A stretch of DNA of 64,000 bases, from positions 273,207 through 337,206 of the forward strand of contig NW_019154050.1 in the NCBI RefSeq assembly GCF_001653235.2. The letters run 5' to 3'. A program made the translations under genes and the position numbers. Within the stretch, counting starts at the first letter, position 1. Every line of letters starts with the position of its first letter. The notes under the pieces are model-generated. The model was not told the DNA's origin, made no database searches, and saw only the letters and a list, made by a program, of their open reading frames with translations. Source of the DNA: Pochonia chlamydosporia 170 (lineage: Eukaryota; Ascomycota; Sordariomycetes; Hypocreales; Clavicipitaceae). Positions 20,632-32,855 of the stretch are shown one piece after another.

Positions 20632-21929
20632 TCTTCGAAAATTGGCTGAAACCGTGTCCTTGCTAGTTGGCATGCGCAAATCAATACTGGTATTGTCAGC
20701 TGTGGCGACTTTTATCTACTCGGAAATTCGGCGGAAGTCGCAGGGGTCCATCGTTAGCTACTATAAGAAGATGGCCTTATGCTCACCTTTTAAATTTACC
20801 AAGTCTCGCCTTTATAATCATGTTTATTAGCAGGTGTATTCCACCAATTACAATGTTCCTCGCGGGTGTCTTGTGTGCTGGCCACCCGCAAACTCGCGTC
20901 ATCAAGTGCCACATGGCGGCCTTGTTCAACCGTCCTTTTCTATCATTGATGCCGGATTCCTGGTCAGAGACCTAGATACAGGCGATGCCATGTGTCTGGA
21001 CTCTGGAGGAAGCGGAGGCTCCTCTGGTATTGTCAACACAACCATACTGACCATGCTTACCAACCAGACACCAGCAGATATAAATGTCGCCTTGGCCGCT
21101 CTTGAGCAAAACGCTGCTACTCTTCTCGTTTCTGACCTTCGATTTTGCTTATTTTGCTTCTATTGACGATAGCCTGACACGCGCTAGATATAATTTTGCA
21201 GTGTCTGTAGATGATGATTCAACAGTCTCTCCTGGTCAAATTCCAGTTTTTTAAGTTGTGCTACAACGCCATTAATTGGAATATGGTTATTAACCAGCAC
21301 CTGCCGGCTAAGGACCAGGGTGGTCATCAACTCAATCCGGGGTGTCGATTGAGTTGAAACAAGGGTGGCACGGCCTGCTATATGGTACGTGCACGCTCGC
21401 ACGGTTCACATAGTGATCTTTCGTCAACCAGAGGGGTGCGTTGATTGAATTGATGACCGCCCTGCTAAGGACTCTGGCGTGTTTCAGCCATATCAAGAGC
21501 TTGTCTCCATTCCTGTCCAAATTTGAACGGCTGAGGCTGATTACTTGCTGAAGGGGCTTCATTCTTCGGTTCAGGACTGTTGCGTGTCATAGATGCCGCA
21601 TCAGCATCTTCTGCCACCTCGACTTTCACGATATCTGGTGCCATGTCCGGTCAATAGAATGGCTTGTCTATGACATTTTGCGGGGTGAAGAGAATAAAAC
21701 GAGAACGACCGAGACGAGGGGGAACTGTTGAGTATTTACTGCAGTCCCTTACAGGCTCTCATGCATGTTGGTTCGTTTCGGGATCAGTCCTCGTACTGGC
21801 CGCCCTGTTTAGGCGCTTCCCCATTCAGGCGCCAAGTGACACGAAATTCGATAGCTGTTTTGCCAATAGGAATTTGGAACCGAGTTCTGTTGTCAAGGCC
21901 TTGTTAAACTCACTGGTTGATGCGTTCAC
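20632..21929. other. no recognised gene
   Basis: Downstream of the Egh16-like gene. A 110-codon frame at 20834-21166 (plus; contains GFLVRDLDTGDAMCLDSGGSGG and NVALAALEQNAATLLVSDL) looks protein-like but has no recognised domain. Two minus-strand frames at 21184-21562 may be remnants of another ORF. None is supported enough to call. Confidence 0.35.
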
Positions 21930-22412
21930 CAGGCTTTCTATCCATACGCGTATGGAATAAGGTATTCCATACAAAAGTATTCCATACACTTATTCCATAT
22001 TCCATACCGCTCACAAGTATTCCATACGTATGGAATACTGCAAAATTTAGTCCATGCCAAATTCTCTTGGGCAATTCCAGGGCCAAACCTGCGTCTTCCT
22101 TTCCAGTTCAGGCAGTTCAGCGCATTGGACCGCCTGAACCGCCTATCTCGTCCAGTGTCCAGCCATTCACCAGAGCAGGCTGTCCAGTTTGAGAATGGTG
22201 AACGATCTGGACCTCCTGGACTACCTCGTCACGAAACCAACTTAGATGATCAAACGATAAGGCGGCGAGCCTTTGCAACTGGCTCACTGTGGAGTAAATG
22301 ACGTCATTGTTTTGTATTCCATACGTATGGAATACTTTCCATACCAGGAGCATTCCATATTCCATATTCCATAGGGGTCTGTATGGAGTATGGAGTATGG
22401 ATAGAAAGCCTG
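21930..22412. mobile_element. MITE-A, copy 1 (TATTCCATACGTATGGAATA-type)
   Basis: Terminal inverted repeats CAGGCTTTCTATCCATAC at both ends of a 483-bp non-coding unit, with many subterminal copies of TATTCCATA and the palindrome CCATACGTATGG. It is flanked directly by GTTCAC on each side (21924-21929 and 22413-22418), a 6-bp duplication that is shorter than the 8 bp of hAT elements. A diverged second copy is at 61877-62504. Confidence 0.8.
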
Positions 22413-22729
22413 GTTCACTGGTCGGTGTCGTAGGATCAGGTTGCGTTGCATGGCTTCACTTTGGTCTCGGCCAACCAGCGCATAAACGAAACTGACTGTG
22501 AAACGAAACTCAAAGTACTTGAAGAAGACTTTGCACTCCCAGAAAGTATGTTGACTATCTAATAGTATCGTTGCCATGCTATCACTGGTAGCTGCGTTAG
22601 ACAGGTGGAGAGCTCTGGAGAAACCAAGAAGGCAGCCGGCATGGGCGTGTCATGCTTAGCCTAATTTCCAAGGAGAGATGCATTATAATCAGAATCAAGT
22701 TGATACATTAACAGTTCCTTTAACCGAGA

Positions 22730-23445
22730 GTTCCTCATACGAGATACGCTCAGCGATGACGGATTCCATTAACTTCCCGAGCGTTGACAAAAGAGATATC
22801 GGCCGCCACGCTTTGGCGTCTGTATAATCGCCCCTGTCCGGCTTCTTGAGCGGAATGATTTTCGCACTTCTCCATTGGTGAGGCACTGTGCCGTTCCTGA
22901 GCGACGTCTGGAAGAGGGTCAGTACCCGGTGCTTCACTACCGGCCAGAGCCGCCTCCACACCATCGCCGGGACGCCATCGTCTCCAGGTGCTCTCCAAGG
23001 TTTCGCTGCCATGACTTTAACTTCGATCTCGTCCAGCGTCAGGTCCGGCATGGGTACCGCTCGTCGTTGCGGTCTCTCCCCTTCCTCGTCGATCCTCGCT
23101 GGCAGAGGCGGGAAGAACGTACTCAGCAGCTCCTCTGCTTGTTCTGTCTTGCTTTCTGTGATGGATCCGTCTTCCCTCTTCAGGGGTGGCACCTTGTCGC
23201 CCATGTTGTCCTTTCCAGGTTCGAGATATTTGGCCGCCTTCCAGATGTTGACATCTTCGGCCAAGAAATCGTCCCAATGCGCCTTCTTCTGATGTCGTAT
23301 GGCATCATGATACTCCTTAGCTGCTTCCTTGGCCCGTCACTCCAAATCCGATCGCGCTCGGTCCGCCCGCCGTTGTGCTCTGGCCTGGTTTCGCCAGAAC
23401 GTGTAAAGCTGGCGCAGTCGCGTTAAGTCTCGTGTCCACCAACGT
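22730..23445 (-). pseudogene. LINE (Tad/I-like) reverse transcriptase fragment
   Basis: The minus-strand frame runs from a linker (WWTRDLTRLRQLYTFWRN, IRHQKKAHWDDFLAEDVN) into the start of a non-LTR reverse transcriptase domain (APGDDGVPAMVWRRL, NGTVPHQWRSAKIIPLKKPD, AWRPISLLSTLGKLMES). It has an in-frame TGA near 23335 and is truncated on both sides: no endonuclease and no catalytic YADD region. It abuts the LTR of Copia-1. Confidence 0.8.
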
Positions 23446-23637
23446 TAGTTGAATCCCATGATCACGTATATCTGCCTGTAGGCAGGAGCGCCACTGGGAG
23501 ACTGCCTGCCAGGCAGGCAGTCAGTAGCGCCGTATGACATTAGGCAGATGGAGGGGATATCACAACTATAAGTAGTTGTGTTCTCCTCATAGATAGAGAA
23601 TAGAAATACACTTGTTCTTAGCTCAGAGCTTCCAACT
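23446..23637 (+). repeat. 5' LTR of Copia-1 (left border approximate)
   Basis: Ends immediately before the primer-binding site. It holds a strong palindrome (arms ACTGCCTGCC, 23501-23521) nested in a larger imperfect inverted repeat (GCGCCACTG / CAGTAGCGC). The left border is taken at the end of LINE sequence and is an estimate. No 3' LTR is present. Confidence 0.55.
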
Positions 23638-23650
23638 GGTTATGAGCCTC
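23638..23650 (+). promoter_or_regulatory. primer-binding site of Copia-1
   Basis: GGTTATGAGCC is complementary to the anticodon-loop region of initiator tRNA-Met, as in Drosophila copia, which primes with a half-tRNA. Copia-2 has the same site at the same place. Confidence 0.65.
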
Positions 23651-23715
23651 TTTTTTGCTTTGAATTAAAACAAGTGGTCAACAGCCCCCAGACCACAGAC
23701 ACGACTCACTCCAAG

Positions 23716-25528
23716 ATGGACGTAGTCAAAGATAGCCGCAAGCTCGAAGGCAAAACCAACTTCGTTAGTTGGAAACGTGAATTTGAGCGCGCGGCCAGAA
23801 CGAATGATATCTTTGAATATCTCACTGGCGAAGAAATGGTTCCTTCGAAGCCTAGGAAGGAAGACTATTTTGAGAAACCCGTCGGAATTGACACACGTCG
23901 TCTCACCCGAGCTATGTCAGCTCAGGCCCAGACCACCACTCCTTCGACTGAAGGTGACGCAGATATATATGATACCCAGGCCATGGTGTCAACCAACGAT
24001 AGCCTTCGATGGCAGATTGAACTCAAGGAATATGAAAAGGCCAAGGAAAAGATGAAGCTTGCGGGCAAATTGCTTGATTCCTGGGTCTGTGAAGGCATCA
24101 AGATTGAGATCGAAGAATTTGCAGACGCTAAAAAGGCCTATGACTTCATAAAAAGGCGCTATGCGGTCACCCACGAGCGTGCCCGCGACGACTTACTAAA
24201 TGTGCTACACGAACTTAAGCTTGACGCCTGCTCATCCATGACCGAGTACACCAACAAAGTGCGCCAGGTCAAAGCTGACCTCAAGACCGTCAAGTACCAT
24301 ATGACTGACGACATGCTTGCCACTGTCCTTCTCCATGGTCTCCCACCGAACTATCGTGACTTCAAAGAGAAATACGACTGGATCCGCTCGACCAAACCAG
24401 ATGACTCTCCTGACCTGGACTATCTCTTTGAACGCCTCCATGTCGAGGAAACCAAACAAACTCGCCAGAGTGAAGAAAGAAAGGCCAAGGACAGGGCAAG
24501 AAAGGCAGCAAGCAGCCACAGTGGCAATCCCAATGGTGGTACTGGTTACAACAGCAGCCGAAGACCAAAGCGAGAGGATAAGAGCCATTTGAAATGTACC
24601 TATCCTGGATGTGGCAAGACCGGTCATACCGAAGAAACTTGCTGGACCAAAGAACCATCCAAAGCTCCCCGCTCGGTCAAGGATAGGATCGCTGCCAACA
24701 CTGACAAAAACCCCGTCGACGGTATGGGTGGCACCACGGAAACCAATCTCACCACATTCAGAGACGCTTACTCTGTTGCCGACGACCTAGGTGCGGCTCC
24801 CTTCCCTGCACTTCATGCGAACGTAGCTGACACTTCGCCACAGATGCGTAATGTCGGGCCCGGCAGAGAGGTGCAGCGATCGGGGGGAGCTAGCGCTGGT
24901 GTCTTGGAGTTCAGAAAATCGAGTCTTACGAAACAGACCTTGGGAGCCTTTTTGGTTGGCACATCCTGTACACCAGATACATGGTTAGCGGATACTGGAG
25001 CAAATATGCATATTGTCAATGATACCAAATGGTTCAAGCAGGAAACTTTTCGCCCGTTCCGTGACTGTTCTATAGACATCAGCACTGCCGATGGATCTAC
25101 CACTCTAGAGGTGAAAGGAGGAGGTGACGTCCAAGTCGTGCTCAGGAATCCTGACGGTATCCCAAGACGAGTTTCACTTTCAGATGTCGCTTATGCTCCC
25201 CAGAGGAAGTGCAACCTATTTTCAGGCGGAATGTTCGCTCAAAAGGCCAAGCTCACTGGCGTCTACAACGACCAGTACATGACCTGGATCAATGACCAAG
25301 GACATAAGATTGGACATGCCATTTTTGAGAATGGTCTATATCATCTCAACGCTGAAAAGGCACTCAGCCCTTTCGAATCAGGGGAGGTTGTTGCGGCCAC
25401 TGTGAACTTTGACGATCCAGTATGGAAGTGGCATCGTCGACTTGGGCACCTCGGATTCCAGAACATGCTGAAATTGTTGCATTCCGCCACTGGGATGGAA
25501 ATCACCGCAGCACAGATCAAGGCCAAGC
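23716..25528 (+). pseudogene. Copia-1 gag-protease polyprotein, truncated
   Basis: An open frame from ATG 23716 (an upstream extension begins only at a GTG). Residues 1-250 are a UBN2-type Gag; a CCHC knuckle follows (CTYPGCGKTGHTEETC); then the aspartic protease with catalytic motif WLADTGANMH at about 420; then the GAG-pre-integrase motif WHRRLGHLGFQNMLK at about 575. At 25529 the frame runs into the terminus of hAT-A, giving a chimeric tail to 25653. Integrase, reverse transcriptase, RNase H and the 3' LTR are absent. Without pol the copy cannot transpose on its own, though the Gag-protease part is undamaged. Confidence 0.85.
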
Positions 25529-28341
25529 CAGTGATCGGAATGGTCTGGTCTGTCTTGGTCTTGGTCTGGTCTGGACCGCCAAGACTCAGTCTGGTCTGGC
25601 AATTTCTCGAGACCATGGTCGGGCCATCAAGTACTATAAATAGGTTAAGCTGAGAGGCTCATGGCGGCCGGTGGCTGAATTTTGGCCCAGAATGGTTACA
25701 AGTTTGTCTCTCTTTGCTTTTTATCTCAAAGTCCTCCTCCTCAAAAAGAAGCAATCATGCTGTATTAGGCAATATAACTGGAAACAGTTGCCTGACACAG
25801 CGTGCAACAGCTTGCTAAGATGTTGTGTATAGAACCTGCAGCCGTAGATTCTCGTGCTTCCATTGACCGCAATGTCAACTTCAACATCTCTTTCGCCGTC
25901 TCCTGCTCCTACCGTATCACCCTCTTCCACTTCACCCGCCCAAACGCCGCCATTTAATCCCACCACGTTTTCAGCGCAGGCCCCATATCCTGAGCCGCCA
26001 GACGAGTTTGTCCAGGACCGTGTCAGGTATGTTAAGCGCGTAATACTCGCAAATAAAGGATATCACCCGGGTTCGTCTCACATTTGGAAGTACGGCCTCC
26101 AATACGTCCGAGGCAGTGATACGAAAGAGGTGTATTACTGCCACGAGTGTGCGGTTGGAAAGTACAAGCAAGAATTGTTTGTTATCAATGGTACCTCTAG
26201 AGTCAGAAATCATCTTGAGAAGAAGCATCGGATTAACTCCCAGACTGGTATCAGGAGGAAATTTTGCACCCAGAAGTCAGTACTCGATTTACAGAAAGAT
26301 GCTGCAGCTTCCAGTACCTTCTTCTGGAAGGACTCGGTTGAGAAGTTCAAAGAACTTTTGATCCGCTGGATTGTATACTGCCACATTGCTTTCTTTCAAC
26401 TGGAGAATCAGTATTTCCGCGAACTCCTCTTCTTTCTGAATCCGGCGTTAATGAACCACCTTCCGAAGGCAGCAAGAACCATTCGAAACTGGGTGATGAC
26501 TGCCTTCAAGTCAAAGAAGCAGCAGCTTAGAGAAGATCTACAAGGTTCCCGAAGCAGAGTGTCAGTGTCCTTTGATCTCTGGACGTCGCCAAACCCTTAC
26601 GCTATCCTAGGCATCGTCGCCATGTGGATTGATGCTGCCGGCAAGCGAAGGTCCACAGTTTTAGGTATGCGTCGTGTCTACGGTGAGCACACTGGCGAGA
26701 ATATTGGATCAATTGTTCTTGAATTACTGAAAGAATACAACATCGACGGGGACTCAATTGGATACCTCATGCTAGACAATGCCTCGTCGAATGACATTGC
26801 AGTGGAATTTATACTCAAGGAGCTATGCCCATGGATGGACTCAAAACTGCGTCGCCATCGCCGGCTGCGCTGTCTGGGCCATATAATCAATCTCTGTTGC
26901 CAGGCGTTCCTCATGGGTCGGAACTGTGAGAAATTTCTTGCAAAGCTCGAAAAACATCATTTGCGCGGAGACTATGCAAAAGTAGAGGAGCTCTGGAAGA
27001 AATTTGGATGTTTGGGTCGGCTCCACAACTTGGTGAGATACATCCGGCTTACCCCTCAGCGTCGCGAGGAGTTTGCTACAATAGTGATCGGCGGGGATCT
27101 CTCTGCATTTGATGGGCTTGAGCTGATCCAGAATAACTCGACACGTTGGAATTCGTGGTTTCATTCAATCACACGGGCATTGAATGTGCGGGAACGTTTA
27201 GAGCTCTTCTCCGCCCGCCACGTACCTGCGAAAGGCTCTCAAGGGATTGCGAACTTCAAGCTAGATGGGCAGCACTGGTTCGAACTCGAGAAGATTGAAC
27301 TCGCTCTAAGGGACTTCTATGCTGCAACTTTACTCTCCGAAGGTAGGAAAAAGTCTCTTGCCGACTGGTTTTCGACCATAGACTGCCTTCTTCGAGAGAT
27401 AAACGAGACGAAGGATCATTACTATGACATCCACACCGAGGATGACAACAATTTCACATGGACGTATCTTCAAAGCTGCGCGGACGCCGCCTGGTCGAAA
27501 TGCGCGGAGTACTACAACAACCACCAACTGAATTGGCGGTGTCGATATCCCGACGACACTGACCTGCCGCCCGCGTACTACGCAGCTCAAATTCTTGACC
27601 CTTATCGAAAGTGGGCTTGGTTTAGACAAGAATGGGTTCTTCCAGGCGACAAGGAGAAGCAGGAGTGGTTTGATAACGCTCAGCTAGCCGTGTAAAAACT
27701 CTGGGAGACGGAGTATAAGGGAAGGCACACTGTTGAGATGCTGCCATCATCAGCTCGGAAGGAGAGAGATCCGGACCCGGCCTTTGATCGTCAAAGGGAA
27801 CATAAGCGTACTCGAATAGACGCCCCGGTCTCTGCAGCTGATCTGTATGAGCAATACATTTCTACAGACCGACTTCATGACGATGAGGCAGGATGTGATG
27901 AAGCCATTGCTTACTGGTTGTCCCGCTATGACTCGCAGAGAGACCTTGCTCGCTTCGCTCTGGACATGTTTGCCATCTCACCTATGTCGGATGAGTGCGA
28001 ACGTCTTTTTAGTAGTGCCAAGCTTACTGTTCTTGATCGCCGTGGCAGGCTGAAGGCTGATATTATTGAGGCGTGTGAGTGTCTAAGGGCCTGGTTTGGA
28101 AAGCCAGAGGTTGAGAACGATAGTGAGAGCGAGGACGGTAGGAATGACGACGATAGATTCAGCGTATCGCAGATGTAAATATACCTAGCTACCGACACCC
28201 ATTTCCGTTTGTGTCTTCAGTCTCATCCAGCTTGTTGGTCTCGTTGGTCGGACCGGTCCGACCAACCGGTCCGACCAAAGTGGCTTGGTCTGGTCTGGTC
28301 TGGGGGGTTGACCAGACCAGACCAGACCATTCCGATCACTG
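25529..28341 (+). mobile_element. hAT-A element with recombinant flanks
   Basis: Both ends read inward as CAGTGATCGGAATGGTCTGG, followed by GGTCTGGTC repeats. Length 2,813 bp. The 8-bp flanks (GGCCAAGC left, TCGTCATC right) do not match: the left flank is Copia-1 coding and the right is hAT-B coding. This is not a simple insertion; recombination between two hAT-A copies would explain it. Confidence 0.85.
25872..28178 (+). pseudogene. hAT-A transposase with one premature stop
   Basis: Frame from ATG 25872. Residues 1-50 are Ser/Pro-rich; a BED-type zinc finger follows (VYYCHECAVGKY...RVRNHLEKKHRI); then the hAT catalytic core (SFDLWTSPNPYAILGI, LMLDNASSNDIAVEF, LRCLGHIINLCCQAFL, NSTRWNSWFHS). 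A TAA at 27693-27695 breaks the frame after NAQLAV, but the same frame continues through 28178 and contains the C-terminal dimerisation domain (LDMFAISPMSDECERLFSSA). A single base change therefore inactivates an otherwise complete protein of about 769 codons, unless the stop is read through. Confidence 0.88.
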
Positions 28342-30088
28342 TCGTCATCTGGGGGTTATTCTTATGCTTTTCCTTCTGTAACTTGAAATGCTCAATTGAA
28401 AGGTCCATAGACATTAGCATATCATCCAATGAACTCTCCTCACCCTCAGTGCCTTTGGTGGCGCTCAAAAATGGCTGGAGAAACTCATCGACTTGCTGAA
28501 GCTCCTGCCAGTCTTTAAATTCCAGCCTGTCTTCACCTAATTCGCTGTGATGGTCCTCTTGCCAGCTATTGATCTCCTTTCTCTTTGACAGTGCGACTGC
28601 GACCTCAATGGCCCAAGAGTTCCAGCGTGTTTCGTTGTCCAAGGGGATAGCCCTACCAACTTTGCTGATAAACTCCTGATATCGAGCCGTAGAAGCACGA
28701 TACCAAACGTTAAGATTATGAAGCTTGCCTAGCGCGCCGTGCTTCCGCCACTCCTCTGCGAGCTTCTCTTGTATCATTTTGCTTTGCTTTTCTGCTTCGG
28801 ACAGCCCTCGAGTCTCCGTGATCGCCAATTCAATTGCGTCGTCCTCCTCATGCTGGCTTTGGCTTCGCTTTGACCTCTTTGGCGAGAAGAGAAAGCTTTG
28901 TACTGCCAGGTTGATAATATGGCCATTACAGCGTACCCTGCGCAAAACGGGATGGAAGTCGGCTATCCTCTCCGAGATATACCGTAGCATTTTATCGTTC
29001 GAGCTAGCGTTGTCCATTGTGAAGAAGCCGATTCGATTGCTAAGTTTATACTCGTCAATGACCTCGAGGAACACGCGCGCCTGCTCCTCGCCACCATGCC
29101 CTCCCTTAAACTCCCGCAGTGAGATGAGAGCGCATTCCGCCTGCCTAGTTTCTTCGTCTGCCCAATGGGCAACAATTGCCTGGTATCCTGTTTTTGAAGG
29201 AGAAGTCCACATATCTATCGAAAAATGGATCCAAGAGAGCGCTTTCCCAAGCTTCTTCTTCAGCTGTTCGAGGTGGTGGAGAAATGTAGCTTCGATGAGT
29301 TTTGGGACAGACTTTCGAGTCAACTTAATGATACTCTTTGACGTATAATTTACAGCCAGGATGACCGACCAGAACTCAGGCCAGTCGAGAATGAATGAGG
29401 GAGATTCCGTACCGTGATGAGCCTCACGCAAGCCTCCTCGAGCTGACTCTGCTGAATGGCACTTTGAAGCTGCCTCTCCTGCTCAGTATCTCTTCCTTCC
29501 AGCTTTTCGGCTTGTTTGGCGAAGATGTTTTTGATCGCACTTGCAAAGGAGATCTTCTGGCGGCTGTCCGATGTCTTGCCCACGTACACATGATGCTTCC
29601 TTGCTAGGTGTTCTCTAAATCGCTGGGCGTTGGGCGAGCCACGGTTGGCCTCGCAAAGTTTGCAGTAATATATCTCATGATAGTGTTTATCTCTCAGCTG
29701 TTCAGAACCTTTTGGACTGCGAGAATAATCCCATAACTCTGGGTTCAGACGTCTTTTTTTGCGTGGTTTGTCATAGCCAGGTTCTGCATCACTCGATTCA
29801 CTGAGTGGGGCTGACATTTCAAGGTCCGGAGGCTCTGAGATTAATCCGGCGCAGAAAGATTGATCTGAGACAAAGTTTTGCGACATTTTCAATCAGATAT
29901 AGAGATGTTAAACCAGAGGGTTGGATAGTGACATTTAAATTGGTGGTTCCAGGGTTTTTATAGAATATGCTGAAACTGACTGAAACACTGAAACTGAAAC
30001 GACGAGGGGTTTCAGCGAAACGATACGGAGCACAGTTTCAGATCATATGAAACTGTACCTGAAACTCCTATGTTTCTATCCATCACTG
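28342..30088 (-). mobile_element. hAT-B element, 3' end lost
   Basis: The 5' end at 30088 reads CAGTGATGGATAG on the minus strand, a hAT-type terminus, followed by about ten TGAAAC/GTTTCA motifs (29980-30075). The other end is missing because the sequence is cut by hAT-A at 28341. Confidence 0.75.
28345..29886 (-). pseudogene. hAT-B transposase, frameshifted and truncated
   Basis: N-terminal part from ATG 29886 with a BED finger (YYCKLCEANRGS...FREHLARKHHV) reaching LITVRNLPHS, then a shift to the frame starting FILDWPEFWSVI near 29396. The break is at a CATTCATTC run and is explained by loss of one 4-base repeat unit. The core has HFSIDMWTSPSKTG, FFTMDNASSND, VRCNGHIINLAVQSF and DNETRWNSWA. 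The C-terminal dimerisation domain is missing: the protein runs into hAT-A after HKNNPQMTTV. Confidence 0.85.
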
Positions 30089-31635
30089 CTGTAAACTGTC
30101 ATTGAGAGACAAGGGCTCTATAACCTCTTTCTAAATCCAAATTAGATACTGCACACTCGACGTGACTAAGACTAAGAAGAGCAAATACCAATCGGCGGGG
30201 ATGACACGCCAGCCCGATACATTCGAGAGTCAGCTCACTCAGTGGGTTTGGGGAGTGCTCAGTGAACCAGGCATCATCTTCAAACTTCATTTCTTCGTCA
30301 GAATCGTCGTCGACGATCAAGTGAGCCAGAAACGAGTCACTCAACAGCGCCATATCATTGAGGTCCATTTCCTCTTCAAATAGCTCGGACTCATCGTCAA
30401 GATTCACGCTTCTGGCGTGGTAAATGAACCGTCGGAGAGCTGCCTTGTGTCGCACCGCCGTTCTCCACAAGGCCTTTGTATCCGTCGGGCTGGGCAGGGA
30501 GAGATAAAGGCTCTCTAACCCACTAATGCTTTCCAAAACGTTTCGCAAAATCTCTTCTTCCTCATTCTCGGCTATACCCAGCAATCCGACTGGCTGATAT
30601 ATCTCTAGTGACGTTATATTAAGAGCACAGTTTGGTTCTATCAACTGTTGCAGAAACATCTCCCAGCCAGGGCATCGGCGAATAGTAACGGACCGCAGAG
30701 ATGCAGCATTCACAGCATAAGCAACTCCACAGGAGTGTGATGTTAGATCAAGACCAGACAGCGACAGTTTTTCCATGGCTGGAAATCGGAGTTCAGTTGA
30801 CTGAGGGCGTACTCTCAATACGAATCTAAAGAAATCTGTAATATCATCATCCATATCATCCCAGTGTTCCTTGACTAACTCCCAGTCGATGAAATCGAGC
30901 TGCAGGGCTTCCAAATGGTGCGCATTCTTGCTGCAGTGCCAGGCCAAGTGCGATGAAGTCAGAATATGTCCGTAATCCTGTCCAAGAAATTCTTTTTAAA
31001 GATTTCAGCTCCTGGAGGGCGAGCGCTGGGCTCTGGGAATTGAACGCACAGTTGGCGTCTGTTACGGTGGGCGATAGGGAGCACTGTTGCAAAACCCCCC
31101 GGTCGTTTCGTTTTAGGTTTAGGGCCTTACTTCTTGTCATCTGGGTACTTCGAATCGCCATCAAAGATGTACCGCGGACCAGCAGCGGGCTCGCGCGGTA
31201 TCCTGCTGCCAGTCTAATCGATCACTTTACTCGGCACGTCACCTATACAATGGCGAACCATTTGCCGCTAGTTATAGATGATTTTCAGCACCATATCGCG
31301 AACTCGTTTCTCCACAATTCTCAAATGATCTTTCTATATAACGTCAATACGGTTGCTATAGTCGCGATCTAAATGCACAATAGTGAAAGACGAGCTGTCG
31401 ACACGTTCATCTCGCGATGAGGATCACGATGTGCGGACGGAGAAGCACCGCACTAACCCCGCTTCTGATCAGCAGCGGACGAGCGCAGCAACCTCCTGCT
31501 TAAACCGGTCTAGCGACAGCATTTACCGTAAAGGAAGGACGATGTTGTTTTGTTCTCCTTAATTAAAAGGCTCGGTCTGAATCATGACTCCTCTCCTCGT
31601 CCCCTTCAAGTTATTCAAATCTCTCGTCAAGCCAA

Positions 31636-32855
31636 ATGGATCCTTCCAAGATCCCCTCCGGGCATATCTATTGCATCCAAGACGGAAAGAAGCATTATGA
31701 ACTCTTCACCACCATATATACAGGCGCCAACTATTGTGGCCGTTGCGGCTTGGCCAACCCCTTTCGGACCCAGCAACGAGCCAGGTCTAAAACTCCAGCA
31801 CTTCCTGGCCCATATGATGAGGTGGTGGAAGTCGAGGACTCTCCNNNNNNNNNNNNNNNNNNNNNNNNNNNNNNNNNNNNNNNNNNNNNNNNNNNNNNNN
31901 NNNNNNNNNNNNNNNNNNNNNNNNNNNNNNNNNNNNNNNNNNNNTACCCCTCAAAAGACTAGTTAGCCACAAGAGAGTCATGCCCACAACAGATTCCGTC
32001 GACGTGAGCGAAACAGCAACCGCAAACACGACAGAGGGAGGCTCTCGCAGCAGGAACGTCACTATCAAAAGGAAAAGATTGTCCCAACCCGACGTCCGCA
32101 AATCCCCATCTAAAATCACCGTACGATCCAGGAGGCCCTCTTGCGAAGTGACAACTGCTAATTTTGCTTCCCAAACAGAAGAAGAAACACACAAAGAAGG
32201 CTCCTCCCCGCGGCGCAGTGCGTGACTTCCCATGCCGCCCCTGCGTCACCCGCGCCACCAAATCGCCCGGCCATGAATGTGCCTCTCAGGACAGTACGCT
32301 TGGTTGAATCAGGTCACACCTGCTATGCTGACATGTATGGGATAGATACTGGTGCTGTATGCTGGGACTGCGCAAAGAACGGCCACACATGCAAGCCGGT
32401 AAAGCAATCTCTATACTGCCGAGTAATGAGTTACTAACCAAGCTCTCTAGGTCCCCCCTGGAGCTCGTGCTGCTGTACGAGCTTTTTGGGACCTGAACCG
32501 ACGGCGCAGCGGCGCAGGTGACGATCCGGATGGCGCCTGGCGCGCAGCTGCACAGCGCGCAGCACAACAGTTACGAGCCTGGGGTAATGGTGCGGCCTCT
32601 CCCGCCACTCCAGCCCAAGTTCCTGCGTTGGCTTCGTTTGGCGAGGTAGCAGAGAAAGGCCTCGAAGAGAGAAAGGTTATAGCGCTGGAGACCATCGCTG
32701 AGGCCATTGCTGAGGCTGTGAAGCTGTGGATTGTGAGTATGATGAGGACATCGGGTGTAATTTACTACTGACTCAACCATCAGCAGCTCACTCAGCGGGA
32801 CGAAGAGGAGATAGAGGAAGAGGAAGATGAAGACGAAGGGAATGAGGATAATTAA
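31636..32855 (+). CDS. DUF3716-like cysteine-rich protein (model incomplete)
   Basis: The start region (ATG 31636; YCGRCGLANPF) runs into the assembly gap. After it come a basic, disordered part (31980-32222), a Cys cluster (FPCRPCVTRATKSPGHEC, then HTCYADMYG...CWDCAKNGHTC), an intron 32399-32450 with a TTACTAAC branch site, an exon with VPPGARAAVRAFWDLN, an intron 32733-32783 and an acidic C-terminus ending at 32855. The paired CxxC...C pattern followed by PPGA resembles the fungal DUF3716 family, of unknown function. Frame changes near 32205 and 32285 mean either damage, assembly errors next to the gap, or unrecognised splicing. Confidence 0.5.
31845..31944. other. assembly gap, 100 N
   Basis: Exactly 100 N, the conventional unknown-length gap. 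Protein frames crossing it are unreliable. Confidence 0.99.

Noticed and set aside
25529..25653. C-terminal extension of the Copia-1 protein
   Set aside because: The residues after position 25528 are read from hAT-A terminal repeats (VW/LVLVWSG pattern), not retrotransposon coding.
28223..28344. C-terminal tail of the hAT-B ORF
   Set aside because: The Asp/Gln/Arg/Ser-rich tail is translation of the hAT-A terminus and GGTCC repeats, not transposase.
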